39,038 nt of DNA from a virus: IMG/VR virus record IMGVR_UViG_3300048839_000781, positions 1-39,038 of that record. One strand, written 5' to 3'. A model generated the notes under the pieces. The model searched no databases and was not told the DNA's origin. It saw nothing but the letters and a program-made list of their open reading frames with translations. Shown here piece after piece: positions 29,633 through 38,608 of the stretch (position 1 is the first letter of the stretch; each line of letters opens with the position of its first letter). A program made the position numbers and the translations under genes.

Positions 29633-30994
29633 TTAGTAAATCTGCATGAAGGTTTGGCAGAACTCCTGTCCTCCGACCTCGGTTTGGTACACTTGGTTGC
29701 TTCCGGATACGGTTCCTGTTATGTCGCATGCGTCTACTCTTACGACGCCTGGGGACCCTTGTCCGCCTCCGCCTCCCCAGCCTCCTCCTGACGTGAAGTT
29801 TCCGGCTCCGCCTGTTACTTGGAGTTTGTTGGTTCCGATGTTGGCTTGCTCTGAGATTACCCAAATGGTTCCGCCGGCTCCTCCTCCGCCTTTACCTCCT
29901 CTGGCTCCTCCTGCTTGTCCTGCTTCGCCGTTGGCTTTTAGAAATCCGTCCGCCACGTTGAAGGTTCTGGCTAGGACGATTACTAGACCTCCGCCGTTTC
30001 CTCCTCTGCCGCCGAATTGAAATGTTCCTGAGTCGTTGTGTCTCCAATACTCTCCGCCGGCTCCGCCTCCGCCTCCCATGAAGAGGACGTCTAGTTCGTT
30101 GTCGTATGCTACGTTGGCTCCGCCTCCTCCGCCTCCGCCTCCTCGGTTATCGTTTCCTCGACCTCCGTTTCCTGACGTTACGTTAGTTCCGGATGAATTG
30201 CTTCCGTCTGCCGTTTCTTTTCCTCCATGACCTCCTCCGACGTTTGTGGATGATCCGCCTGGGTTTGATCCTTCGTTTGAGTCGACACCTCCGCCGGCTC
30301 CACCTCCTCCAAAGACGTGACCACCTCCACCTCCTCCTCCAGCTGATTCGTCTCCTTGCTTTCCGTCGACACCTCCACCTCCTCCGCCTCCTGAGTATCC
30401 GCCAGTTGCTCCTGCTTTTCCGATTTCCTGGGAGTCTCCGCCTCCTCCACCTTTTCCACCTCCAGATGGGGATACTGATCCGGCTTCTGTGTATGCTCCT
30501 TGTCCTGAGTAGCCGACGATGCCTTCTCCTCCGTGTCCTCCCCAGCCTCCGTGGTTCGAGCTGGCTGCTCCGCCTCTGAATCCGAGTGATGAGGCGTCTA
30601 CTATGCCACTTGCTCCTAGTTGTAGATGTCCGTCGACGGCTATTATCGCTACTCCTCCAGTTGATCCATTCCATTGCTGGGCTAGAATTTGGGCGTTTAG
30701 TGTTCCTCCATTATATTGGGGGATGCGTATTGCTTGAGAATTGCTCGCGAAGTCGTTTGTTATTGGGAATCCTGTATCGAATTCTCCTGTTCCTGGGGCT
30801 TCTACGTATACCAGTTCGCGCTCTCCGGTAAATTTGTTGTATAACAGGACCATGTCTCCGGCTGTCACGGTGAGGGCGGTTGTTACGAGTTGGGATGCTG
30901 CTTCGGCGGTTGCTGTGGCGTAGGTGTTGCGGATACCGTTGGTTGTTGGCAGTGTTCCGTCTCTAGCGTCTCCGAATGTTACGTTGTTTAGCAT
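29633..30994 (-). CDS. Glycine-rich tail protein (possible adhesin)
   Basis: A protein of 453 residues. Residues about 110 to 400 are extremely rich in Gly with repeated tracts of up to six or more glycines and Ser, Asn, Thr between them (for example GGGGGGGVDG). Such tracts can pack as polyglycine II helices in the adhesins of some tailed phages. The N terminus (MLNNVTFGDARDGTLP) could fix it to the tail and the C terminus ends in TEVGGQEFCQTFMQIY. I chose the ATG at 30994; a TTG start at 31012 is possible. It is most likely a host-recognition or tail fibre protein; this is inferred from composition and place. Confidence 0.65.
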   Translation of the reverse strand: MLNNVTFGDARDGTLPTTNGIRNTYATATAEAASQLVTTALTVTAGDMVLLYNKFTGERELVYVEAPGTGEFDTGFPITNDFASNSQAIRIPQYNGGTLNAQILAQQWNGSTGGVAIIAVDGHLQLGASGIVDASSLGFRGGAASSNHGGWGGHGGEGIVGYSGQGAYTEAGSVSPSGGGKGGGGGDSQEIGKAGATGGYSGGGGGGGVDGKQGDESAGGGGGGGHVFGGGGAGGGVDSNEGSNPGGSSTNVGGGHGGKETADGSNSSGTNVTSGNGGRGNDNRGGGGGGGGANVAYDNELDVLFMGGGGGAGGEYWRHNDSGTFQFGGRGGNGGGLVIVLARTFNVADGFLKANGEAGQAGGARGGKGGGGAGGTIWVISEQANIGTNKLQVTGGAGNFTSGGGWGGGGGQGSPGVVRVDACDITGTVSGSNQVYQTEVGGQEFCQTFMQIY

Positions 30995-31001
30995 AGTTTT
31001 T

Positions 31002-31583
31002 TTATCGCCCAATTATCACAAACAGTAAGTTTCTAACTGCCGTATCGGTGCTATCTACGTCTAGGGAAAAGTTGTCGTACTTCGCTACTGCTGTTGTATC
31101 GAATGATGTTTGAGTTCCTCGAATTTGTCCTGCTTGTAGCTTCAGGCGGTTAGCCTGGGTTGTGTTCCATATCGACGTTCCGCCTTTGTTAATGTCAAAC
31201 GTTACGTCGTTTCCTGCTTGGACGCCGTCTGCTGCTACCTGGACGAGGATCTCTTGTATGGTGAATGCTCTGGTTGCTGGTGGGAATTGAACCTTGTTGG
31301 CTCCGGCTGCGATGTTCCCTCTTATTTGGGTTGCGAGGTTTATGTCCAGTCCTGCAAACCCTCCGGCTCCTCGCACGAATTGGAGGACGTTGTTTGAGTC
31401 TTCGTAGATTTGGGCATCTAGCGCACTGGAGGCATTGCGGAATTGTAGTTTTCCGCTTGAGTTTAGCAGGTAGACTCCGCTTTCGTGGGCGTCTTCTGCT
31501 CTGTCATTGGAGACCATGTTGTCGAGTTTTGCCTCGGTTATGATGTCTCCGCCGGTCCATGTTACTTCTGCGTAATTTGCCAT
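31002..31583 (-). CDS. Tail-associated protein, probable fibre or baseplate part
   Basis: A protein of 193 residues starting MANYAEVTWTGGDIITEAKL. The opening, with TWTGGDIITEAKLDNMVSND, is common in phage tail proteins that precede fibre repeats. The centre (ANKVQFPPATRAFTIQEILV, QAGNDVTFDINKGGTS) is strand-rich, like a carbohydrate-binding or structural jelly roll. Position between the Cys-rich protein and the glycine-rich protein supports a tail role. The gene ends 7 bases before the glycine-rich gene. Confidence 0.6.
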   Translation of the reverse strand: MANYAEVTWTGGDIITEAKLDNMVSNDRAEDAHESGVYLLNSSGKLQFRNASSALDAQIYEDSNNVLQFVRGAGGFAGLDINLATQIRGNIAAGANKVQFPPATRAFTIQEILVQVAADGVQAGNDVTFDINKGGTSIWNTTQANRLKLQAGQIRGTQTSFDTTAVAKYDNFSLDVDSTDTAVRNLLFVIIGR

Positions 31584-31589
31584 AGTTTT

Positions 31590-32225
31590 TTACCTTTTAC
31601 TTCCCTTCGACTCTATCGCGATGAATCTGCTTTCCTTCGTCGCGAAGTCTCGGTGTTTCTGACTGTATTCGATCATTAACTTTTTTTGAATGGGTGGCAT
31701 GTTTCGGTTTGTCCGGAAGTCTCTGGTGTCTTCTCCGCATGCACACTCGATTCCTATTTTGCCGTCTATTGGACTTACGTTTATCGCCATCGCTCCGCGC
31801 CAGCTGGTCTTGTTGTACCAGCAGAGGTAGTGGAGGTCACACCAGTTGTCTAGTTGCTCGTTGTCTGCCCAGACGTAGGCTACTTGGTCTTGGCAGTTGG
31901 TGCATGTTATATCGTAGCGTTTTCTGTTGCCTTTGTCTTTTACGAAATCGATTGGACCTTTGGCGATGAACTCCTCTCGCTCGATCGCGCTCATCATTGC
32001 CATTTCGCGTAGGATGGTGGCTTTTTGCATCCGGATCTGTTTTTCTATCTCCGGTGGGTTTATTGCCATGTGTCCGGTTACTTCTCGTTTGGTTCTTGGT
32101 CCGAGGGAGTTTACTGCCTCTTTGCTTGGTGGGATTTTTCGGACGCGCTTTGTTTCGCCGATGGTTTTTACCTCTCGGGTTTTCTCCTTTTCGTGCTGGC
32201 TTAGTATTGGTTGCATTTGCGTCAT
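31590..32225 (-). CDS. Cys-rich protein of unknown function in the tail operon
   Basis: A protein of 211 residues. The first 60 are basic with many Lys and Glu residues (KTIGETKRVRKIPPSKEAVN). A helical part follows (IRMQKATILREMAMMSAIER). The second half has a set of Cys residues, DITCTNCQDQVAYVW, then NWCDLHYLCWYN and GIECACGEDTRD, which could bind one or two zinc ions. Such a protein is unusual among tail genes. It could be a regulator, assembly factor or structural part. It may start at the second ATG (MQPILSQHE). I do not recognise it. Confidence 0.6.
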   Translation of the reverse strand: MTQMQPILSQHEKEKTREVKTIGETKRVRKIPPSKEAVNSLGPRTKREVTGHMAINPPEIEKQIRMQKATILREMAMMSAIEREEFIAKGPIDFVKDKGNRKRYDITCTNCQDQVAYVWADNEQLDNWCDLHYLCWYNKTSWRGAMAINVSPIDGKIGIECACGEDTRDFRTNRNMPPIQKKLMIEYSQKHRDFATKESRFIAIESKGSKR

Positions 32226-32242
32226 ATCTTTATATTAGCATT

Positions 32243-34345
32243 TTATGCTGTCTCTGCGTCAGTCTTTTCTCGCAGGGTTAGTGCTTGAATGAAACTTCCT
32301 GGGAGCATGCTTCCTTGTATTCTCATTACCCTGTATTGCTTTCGCTCGATGGTTAGGTCTATCAGGCGGAAGTGGTCGAAGTAGGTGTCCTGGTATCCTG
32401 CCTCGGGGAAGATGCGCACGCGTGAGTTGTTGTCGGTTGCGGCTGCCGTGAACTCGAATTTTGCCGTGATCGTCTCGTTTTGAGGGATCGTTTTGTATTG
32501 GCTCGTGCTTTCGTTGGCGTTGTTTGAGTCTTGCACTTTGACGTTTATTTGCTGGGCTTTGGTGCTTCTTACCTGGAAGGATAACTTGTATTCGTGTCCG
32601 CTTATCAGAGGCACGTTGCCTCCTCTGAACTCTGCTTCCGGTGGTGTTTGGTAGTTGAAGTTGTCGAAGTAGGCGTAGTCGACGCGGTCGATGTATGCCC
32701 AGTGTCCGAGCTGGAGTCCTACCTCGATTTCCTCCATGCTTATCGGGTTTGCTTCTGATGCCAGTGTTGTCCATTCGCTTAGATCGGCTGAGTATTCCCA
32801 GTAGGTGTTTCCAGCTGCTTCTCTTATTCGTATGAATCGCATGGCGGCTGGGTCGAATTGTACTCCGGCTCCTATTGCGGTGTTTACTCCTGATACGATT
32901 TTTCTTGGCTGGATTCTGTTTCCTGATATTGTTAGATATACTTTGTTGTCGTCGTCGTCTTCCTGTGAGACGTAGAATATCTGCTCCAGCGACTCGATGC
33001 TTTGGTCCGGTACCTGCTCCACTTTCACGCTGGCTGAGGTGTCTGTTAGGTGGTAGGGGACTTTGCTGAATAGGGTTAGGTAGCTTGCATCGTTGTAGGC
33101 GTAGAGGCGGAGCTTGCCGTCCACTTCTTGGATGATGTCTGAGTCGGTGTTTACCCATTTGTCGGTGTCTATGCTGTCGTCGTTGAAGTTGTCTTGGAGG
33201 TAGCTGATGTCTGGTCTTAGGTTTACGTCGTCGAAGAATGCGGCTGACTCGCTTGCCTCTGTGTCCCAGTTTCCGCTTTGCAGTGCCATCTCGACGTTTG
33301 TTACTTCGAACTCGAGGGTGTCTGAGGCGAAGTTTGTCCATGAGTCTCCGTCGGCTGAGTAGTCGGCGTATATTACTCCTTCGAACTCGACGAGCCGGAA
33401 GAATTTCATTGTCGCTGCGTTGTAGGTGACGCTTCCTTGGCTGGTTCCTGATCCGTTTATTCTGAGCCAGAGAGCTACGGTGGTTCCGCTTATGTCGATG
33501 TAGTATTTCACTTCGCCTTGTTGTTGGATGTATAGGATGACTTCCCTTGATGCCAGCGAGAGGTTTCCAGCGTCGGGGATGTGGACGGAGACGTAGCTGT
33601 TTACCAGATTGAAGCGTTGTTTTGTTATCAGATCGTAATAGGCTGATCCGGTTTGGGTTGTTATTCTCAGCTTGCCGTCTACTTGCTGGATCTGGGCTTC
33701 GGTTCCGGTCTTCCTCCATTTGTCTGTGTCCAGATCGGCTCCGTTGAAGTTTTCTTTTAGGCTTTCGGCTGATGCTTCTGCTAGGTTGAGGTTGTCTAGG
33801 ATCATCGATGTGGTTGATCCTTCTGCTTGCCACGTTCCTATTAGGAGGGTGACTATACAGCTTGTTACCGCGAATCCTAGGGTGTAGGTGGCAAATCCGG
33901 TCCATGTTATTCCGTCTGTTGAGTAGTCCCAGTAGGCGATTCCTGCGTCTTCTCTTATTCTTAGCCATTTGTGGACGTCGGGGTCGTAGGTGGTGCTTAT
34001 CAGCTCGGTGTTTGACCCGCCGTTTTTGCGGTAGGCTTTTAGGTTTCCTCCTCCTACGAACCAGAAGAGACCGTTGCTTCCGGCTGTGGTGTCTACTCCG
34101 CAGGGGTAGCATTCGAAGCTTGTTATGCTTTGGTTTCCGGCTGATACCAGTCGGGTCATTATCATGCTTCCGACGAGGGTTCCTGAGAGGAATCCTGTTG
34201 TGTCCATGCCGTAGTAGTTGGCGTTGGTGGTTGAGTCGAATCGCACGCGGTTTGCGTCCACGTAGATTTGGTTGCCTCCCCACTTATTCCACTTGGTGGC
34301 TTCGTCTATTGTGCTGAAGTCGTCGTGTATGTCTAGTATTGTCAT
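32243..34345 (-). CDS. Large tail protein with three tandem lectin-like repeats
   Basis: A protein of 700 residues. Three repeats of about 190 residues share an opening FN(x)xDxDTDKW, a following VDGKLRI-type strand, and an end like FFDDVNL (residues about 5-190, 197-383 and 386-575). The pattern fits concanavalin/LamG-like (DUF1349-type) beta sandwiches. A last domain (about 585-700, GHEYKLSFQVRSTKAQQINV) resembles a carbohydrate-binding module and ends near FDHFRLIDLTIERK. It is most likely a receptor-binding or side fibre protein that touches sugars on the host. The first repeat is the most divergent. Confidence 0.75.
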   Translation of the reverse strand: MTILDIHDDFSTIDEATKWNKWGGNQIYVDANRVRFDSTTNANYYGMDTTGFLSGTLVGSMIMTRLVSAGNQSITSFECYPCGVDTTAGSNGLFWFVGGGNLKAYRKNGGSNTELISTTYDPDVHKWLRIREDAGIAYWDYSTDGITWTGFATYTLGFAVTSCIVTLLIGTWQAEGSTTSMILDNLNLAEASAESLKENFNGADLDTDKWRKTGTEAQIQQVDGKLRITTQTGSAYYDLITKQRFNLVNSYVSVHIPDAGNLSLASREVILYIQQQGEVKYYIDISGTTVALWLRINGSGTSQGSVTYNAATMKFFRLVEFEGVIYADYSADGDSWTNFASDTLEFEVTNVEMALQSGNWDTEASESAAFFDDVNLRPDISYLQDNFNDDSIDTDKWVNTDSDIIQEVDGKLRLYAYNDASYLTLFSKVPYHLTDTSASVKVEQVPDQSIESLEQIFYVSQEDDDDNKVYLTISGNRIQPRKIVSGVNTAIGAGVQFDPAAMRFIRIREAAGNTYWEYSADLSEWTTLASEANPISMEEIEVGLQLGHWAYIDRVDYAYFDNFNYQTPPEAEFRGGNVPLISGHEYKLSFQVRSTKAQQINVKVQDSNNANESTSQYKTIPQNETITAKFEFTAAATDNNSRVRIFPEAGYQDTYFDHFRLIDLTIERKQYRVMRIQGSMLPGSFIQALTLREKTDAETA

Positions 34346-34349
34346 AGAT

Positions 34350-35951
34350 TTATGCTGTCTCTCTCATTAACATTTTTGCTGCCCAGTATCCGTTTGATAT
34401 TGGGATGTCTCGCGCTCGCTCCAGTGTTGTGCTTCCGGTCGTTGTTACCACGCTCCAGTCGTCGAGGTTTATTTCGAAGCTGTAGTTTTCTATCAGGTTT
34501 TCGGCGAGTGGGTTTATAACGTTTACCAGATCCTTGAGTTGGAGGTGTGGTATTCCTGGGATGCGAATCTTGCGTCGGGTCATCGGGTTTTTGTACCTGT
34601 TTACCAGATTCTCTGCCAGAAGACTTGCCATGTCTCCTGTTTGAATGAGGTTGTTGCTTACTGGGTATTCTTGGGCTTCGAATTTGTTGATTGAGTCGGC
34701 GTCTTCCTCCACGGCTTGGATGGCTTGGATGACTCTGGCTGCTTTGCCTCTTAGTTTTAGGGCGATGTTGTTTGCGACGTCCAGCGTCAGGTATACGGTG
34801 TCTGAAGCGTGGTCGTTTGATATCACTATTTTGGCGGTCTCCACGAAGTTTGTTACTTCCACGCTCAGGTTGGCTGTTCTATCTGATCCTGATCCATCGG
34901 GGTTTGTGTTGCCGGCGTAGTCGGTTCCTGATGCTGGGGTGGTTATCTCTTTTACCGGCAGGACGTTGCTTCCTGTTTCATCGTAGAAGGCTGCCCAGAT
35001 TGTGATGCTTCCCAGTGGCGGTACTGCTTCCACGGTTCCGTGGGACCAGATGTCGCTTGTGCTGGCGTCTACTTTTCTTGGTTTTGCTGTTACGATCGCG
35101 CGGTTGATGATTTTGGTTGAGTCGTCGTCTTCGTCGCTTATGATGTCGTCGCTGTCTATTGTCCGGACCGGCGTTTGGTGTGGGTAGTTGGCTATGTGGT
35201 CTCGGTTCTCGAAGCGGAGAATGCCGTTTTCGTCCTGGTAGAAGGTTGCTTCCTCTGCCTCGCAGATTTCCTTGATTCTCTGTCCGGCTGACTTGTTTTT
35301 GTCAAACCACGCGAAGGGGATTGTGTTTAGGCTTTGGTCGAGGCTGTATTGCACGCTTCCGAAGCCGAGGGATACCAGAATGTCTTCGATGATTTCGTCT
35401 CCTCGCTGATCCTCGTACACGGCAGCTGCGATTGTGGCGTTGTTTATGAAGGTGATGTAGTCGTAGATTTCCACGGTGACGGTTCTGTCTGTTCTGCCTT
35501 GCTTTGGGCGGTGGGCTGTTAGTCCCACAAGCACTTGGACCATTCGGTCGACTCCTCCGATGTCAAATCCTACGCTCATTTTGAAGGGGCGCCTTGCTTC
35601 TATTGCGGTTCCTATTGTGGCGTTGTGTTCTGGGGTGAATCTCTTGGTTATGTTGTCCAGTAGGATGTTGGCTATCGCGTAGCTGATTCCTCCTCGTGGT
35701 TCATCTATTCTCCGGTCGTAGTCGAGTCTCATGGCGAAGTCTGATTCGTCCATGTATTCGAAGAAGTCGGCGTTTGTGATGATGACGCTTTGTCCTTGGA
35801 CGAGGTCGGTTCCGTTTACGAGGCTTGATCCTACTATTGCGTAGGCTACTCCTTCGTCGGCGAATTTTAGCCATGAGGCTCGGACTTTGATTACCGGACT
35901 TCTGACGTCGGCTGTTAGGATGGCTTCTACTGGTGTGCTTATACTTTGCAT
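34350..35951 (-). CDS. Tail tip/baseplate protein
   Basis: A protein of 533 residues starting MQSISTPVEAILTADVRSPV. The first 150 residues form a strand-rich unit (VIKVRASWLKFADEG). The centre has GFGSVQYSLDQSLNTIPFAW and RIKEICEAEEATFYQDENGI, typical of phage tail tip proteins of the gp27-like or Tal-like class that form the base of the tail and may have an N-terminal hub. No peptidase or lysozyme motif is visible. It lies between the distal tail protein and the large repeat protein, which agrees with this. Confidence 0.7.
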   Translation of the reverse strand: MQSISTPVEAILTADVRSPVIKVRASWLKFADEGVAYAIVGSSLVNGTDLVQGQSVIITNADFFEYMDESDFAMRLDYDRRIDEPRGGISYAIANILLDNITKRFTPEHNATIGTAIEARRPFKMSVGFDIGGVDRMVQVLVGLTAHRPKQGRTDRTVTVEIYDYITFINNATIAAAVYEDQRGDEIIEDILVSLGFGSVQYSLDQSLNTIPFAWFDKNKSAGQRIKEICEAEEATFYQDENGILRFENRDHIANYPHQTPVRTIDSDDIISDEDDDSTKIINRAIVTAKPRKVDASTSDIWSHGTVEAVPPLGSITIWAAFYDETGSNVLPVKEITTPASGTDYAGNTNPDGSGSDRTANLSVEVTNFVETAKIVISNDHASDTVYLTLDVANNIALKLRGKAARVIQAIQAVEEDADSINKFEAQEYPVSNNLIQTGDMASLLAENLVNRYKNPMTRRKIRIPGIPHLQLKDLVNVINPLAENLIENYSFEINLDDWSVVTTTGSTTLERARDIPISNGYWAAKMLMRETA

Positions 35952-35955
35952 GGTT

Positions 35956-36309
35956 TTAGAATTGTGAATCGACGTCGGTTAGGACGATTGTTATGTCTTC
36001 TCTGAACTCGCTTCCTTTCGTGTTGTAGTCGCGTCCGGTTATGTCCAGATGGACTTCCCTTTGGGCGATGCTTAGTTCTCCGTCTTCGGCTGAGAAGGGG
36101 AGGCTGTCTCGGACGGTGTATTCTGCCAGAATTGCTGCCACGGTTGATTGGGGGAGTCTGGTGTAGCCGATGAGGAATTGCTCTTTTCTACTTGAGACGT
36201 CCTTCTTGCTCGTGCCGTTGATCATGTCATGATAGACGCTTTTTTGAAGGAAGCGTCTCGAGAATGTTTTCGGGTTTGGTAGTGTTGTTGATCCTAGTGT
36301 CCAGCTCAT
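35956..36309 (-). CDS. Distal tail or small tail protein
   Basis: A protein of 117 residues starting MSWTLGSTTLPNPKTFSRRF. It has a strand-rich end (EVHLDITGRDYNTKGSEFRE) and no membrane span. The position after the tape measure and before the tail tip protein is that of a distal tail protein, but the size is short for the family, so it may be only its N-terminal type. The Shine-Dalgarno GGAGG precedes the ATG. The gene starts 3 bases after the tape measure stop. Confidence 0.55.
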   Translation of the reverse strand: MSWTLGSTTLPNPKTFSRRFLQKSVYHDMINGTSKKDVSSRKEQFLIGYTRLPQSTVAAILAEYTVRDSLPFSAEDGELSIAQREVHLDITGRDYNTKGSEFREDITIVLTDVDSQF

Positions 36310-36312
36310 ATT

Positions 36313-38604
36313 TTATCCTCCTAGCATTTCCGCGACGCTCATGTTTTGACTTCGTGCCAAGGCGACGAGGTCTTTGTAGAGGGCTTCGGCTATGCTTCTC
36401 CTCTCGGTCGGGCTGTTAACTATTAACTCGCTGTTTATGATGAATTGGATGGTGGTTCCGCCTCCTCCTCTGCCGGTCTCGTGTGCTGGGACTATTTTTC
36501 CGGCTGCTTGTGGCACGAACATTTCGGGTCCGGCTTCTCCTACCATCACTGGGCTTAGTGGGTTGACTGGTCCTCCGAATTGTCTGCGTCCGGCGTCGAA
36601 TCCTGCGCTTGCTGCTTCCTTTGCTTTGCCGATCGCTTTTCCTGCCCAGTCGACGATGTCTTTGAAGAATCCGATCACTTTGTCGAACCATTCTTTTACT
36701 CCGTCGTAGAGTTGTTTGGCGATTCCTATCGCTTTGTCTTTGGCGTCGGTGAACCATTGGCTTATGACTCCTGGGAGGGCTGATAGCCATGCGCTTATCT
36801 TTCCTGGGAGGCTTGAGAACCAGTCGAGGACGGTTGTCACGAGGTCGGTGGTTGTCTTGATTGCGTTGTCTTTGCTCTCGTTGAATCGCTGGATGATCGA
36901 GTCTTTTAGCTGGGTTAGGAAGGCGCTTATTCTGGTCGGCAGTTGCTGGAACCAGTTGATGGCGCTTGTTATGAATGCTGGGATGTCTTCGGTTACGAAT
37001 TTTACCAGCCGTCCGGCGAAGAAGCCGATCGCGTATGGGAGTGTCTCGGTGAAGAAGACGTATATCCCTGCTTTTAGTGATTCGATGAATGCGTTGAATG
37101 TCTCCGGTAGCGCGACGATGAAGTCTCTGAGTCCTATCAGGAATGTCTTCACGGTTTCTATTGCCATGCCGATCATCTCTCCTGCCACTTGGACTTTGCC
37201 TTGGATGTCGAACCAGTTGTTTTGCCATGCTAGTGCCAGCAGTCCTACGATGGCTGCTATTGCTGCGATCACGGCGATTATCGGCAGGAGTGGGACCATG
37301 ACGGCGGCGATGCTTGCCACGACTGGTCCTGCCATCACTGTCGCTACTACTCCCCAGACGGCGGCGAGTCCTCCTATGATCGTGCTGATGCTTGATATCA
37401 GGATTCCTAGCGGTACGAGGACGGCTCCGAGCAGTCCTATGGCTGCCACGAATCCTACTATGCCTACGATCAGCTTGGGGTGTTCGTCTGCGAATTTGGC
37501 GAATCCGGAGATTGCCGGTGCGAGGGCTTTCATCATGTTGTTTAGTGCCGGTAGGATCACGCTTCCTACTGTTATTCCGATGTCGGTTAGGTTGTTTCGG
37601 AAGATTTGCATTTGGCTCTCGGTCGTTGCGTATCGCTTCTCTGCTTCCTGTACCATGGCTCGGTTTTCGTCCCATGCTTTGGTTCCGGTGTCGAGTGCGC
37701 TGTTTAGGACGTCTCCTGCGTTTGCCAGCGAGAGGAAGGCACGCATCAGGCGGACGTCTGTCATGCCGATTTCGTCGAATACGGTTACTGCCTCGTCTCC
37801 TCGGGCTGCTATTCCTTCTACGAATTGTTGGAATGCTCCGGCTGCGTCTTCTTTGAATGCTTTTTGGAAGTCTTTGGCGCTTACTCCTGCTACCTTGGCA
37901 AAGGTTCCGAGCGCCTCTCCTCCGTTTACTACGGCGGTGTTCATTTCAAGCAGGACCTTCTGGACGGCGGTTCCTCCGGCTTCTGCCTCGATGCCCACTG
38001 AGGACATGGCGGCGCCTATTGAGAATACTTCGGCGGTTGTGAGTCCAGCTATTTTACCGGCTCCGGCTATTCTGGTTGCGAAGGCTGTTATCTCTCCTTC
38101 GGTCGTTGCCATGTTGTTTCCGAGGTCTACCACTACCGATCCCATCCGGTCGACGTTTGAGATTGGCTCCTGCATGACGTTGGCTATTCGGGCGAATGCG
38201 GTGGCGGCTTCCTCGCTGGTCATGTTGGTGGTTACACCTATTTTTGAGATTGTCTCGACGAAGTTTGTCAGGTTGTCTACTCCGCGCACTCCCAGTTGTC
38301 CTGCCAGTTCTCCGATCTTACTTAGCTCGGTGGCTGAGACTGGGGCGGTTTTTGCTATGCCTCGGATGTTGGTTTCCAGTTGTTTGAACTCGGCTTCTGA
38401 TGCGTCGACGGTTTTTCTTATTCCTGCGAAGGCTGATTCGAAGTCGATGGCGGTTTTGGTTGCTAGGGCGAGGGCTGCTGCCGGTGCTGCTCCTATTGCC
38501 ACCATTGCCGATCCGACGCCGGTCACTTTGTTGCCGACGCCTTGGAGGGTTTTGCTTGCGTTGTCTATTGCGTCAATGATGACTCTTACTGGAATGTCTG
38601 CCAT
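36313..38604 (-). CDS. Tail tape measure protein, TP901 type
   Basis: A protein of 763 residues that sets tail length and likely passes into the host during DNA entry. Residues 45-280 match the TP901 family tape measure core (FAGIRKTVDASEAEFKQLET, TKTAPVSATELSKIGELAGQ-like region, TNMTSEEAATAFARIANVMQ). Several hydrophobic spans lie at about 385-460. The C-terminal third has amphipathic repeats with regular Trp and Phe (INWFQQLPTRISAFLTQLKD, DWFSSLPGKISAWLSALPGV). Length predicts a tail of roughly 110 nm by the usual rule of about 1.5 A per residue. Confidence 0.9.
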   Translation of the reverse strand: MADIPVRVIIDAIDNASKTLQGVGNKVTGVGSAMVAIGAAPAAALALATKTAIDFESAFAGIRKTVDASEAEFKQLETNIRGIAKTAPVSATELSKIGELAGQLGVRGVDNLTNFVETISKIGVTTNMTSEEAATAFARIANVMQEPISNVDRMGSVVVDLGNNMATTEGEITAFATRIAGAGKIAGLTTAEVFSIGAAMSSVGIEAEAGGTAVQKVLLEMNTAVVNGGEALGTFAKVAGVSAKDFQKAFKEDAAGAFQQFVEGIAARGDEAVTVFDEIGMTDVRLMRAFLSLANAGDVLNSALDTGTKAWDENRAMVQEAEKRYATTESQMQIFRNNLTDIGITVGSVILPALNNMMKALAPAISGFAKFADEHPKLIVGIVGFVAAIGLLGAVLVPLGILISSISTIIGGLAAVWGVVATVMAGPVVASIAAVMVPLLPIIAVIAAIAAIVGLLALAWQNNWFDIQGKVQVAGEMIGMAIETVKTFLIGLRDFIVALPETFNAFIESLKAGIYVFFTETLPYAIGFFAGRLVKFVTEDIPAFITSAINWFQQLPTRISAFLTQLKDSIIQRFNESKDNAIKTTTDLVTTVLDWFSSLPGKISAWLSALPGVISQWFTDAKDKAIGIAKQLYDGVKEWFDKVIGFFKDIVDWAGKAIGKAKEAASAGFDAGRRQFGGPVNPLSPVMVGEAGPEMFVPQAAGKIVPAHETGRGGGGTTIQFIINSELIVNSPTERRSIAEALYKDLVALARSQNMSVAEMLGG

Positions 38605-38608
38605 GCTT

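Noticed and set aside
30178-30674. Two further minus-strand frames inside the glycine-rich gene
   Set aside because: The repeated GGN triplets keep all frames open; the alternative products are simple Glu/Val or Arg/Trp repeats.
32259-34283. Open frame of 674 codons on the minus strand in another frame
   Set aside because: It overlaps the three-repeat tail protein. The translation is Arg/Pro/Asn-rich low-complexity sequence, as expected for a shadow frame in an A/C-rich coding strand.
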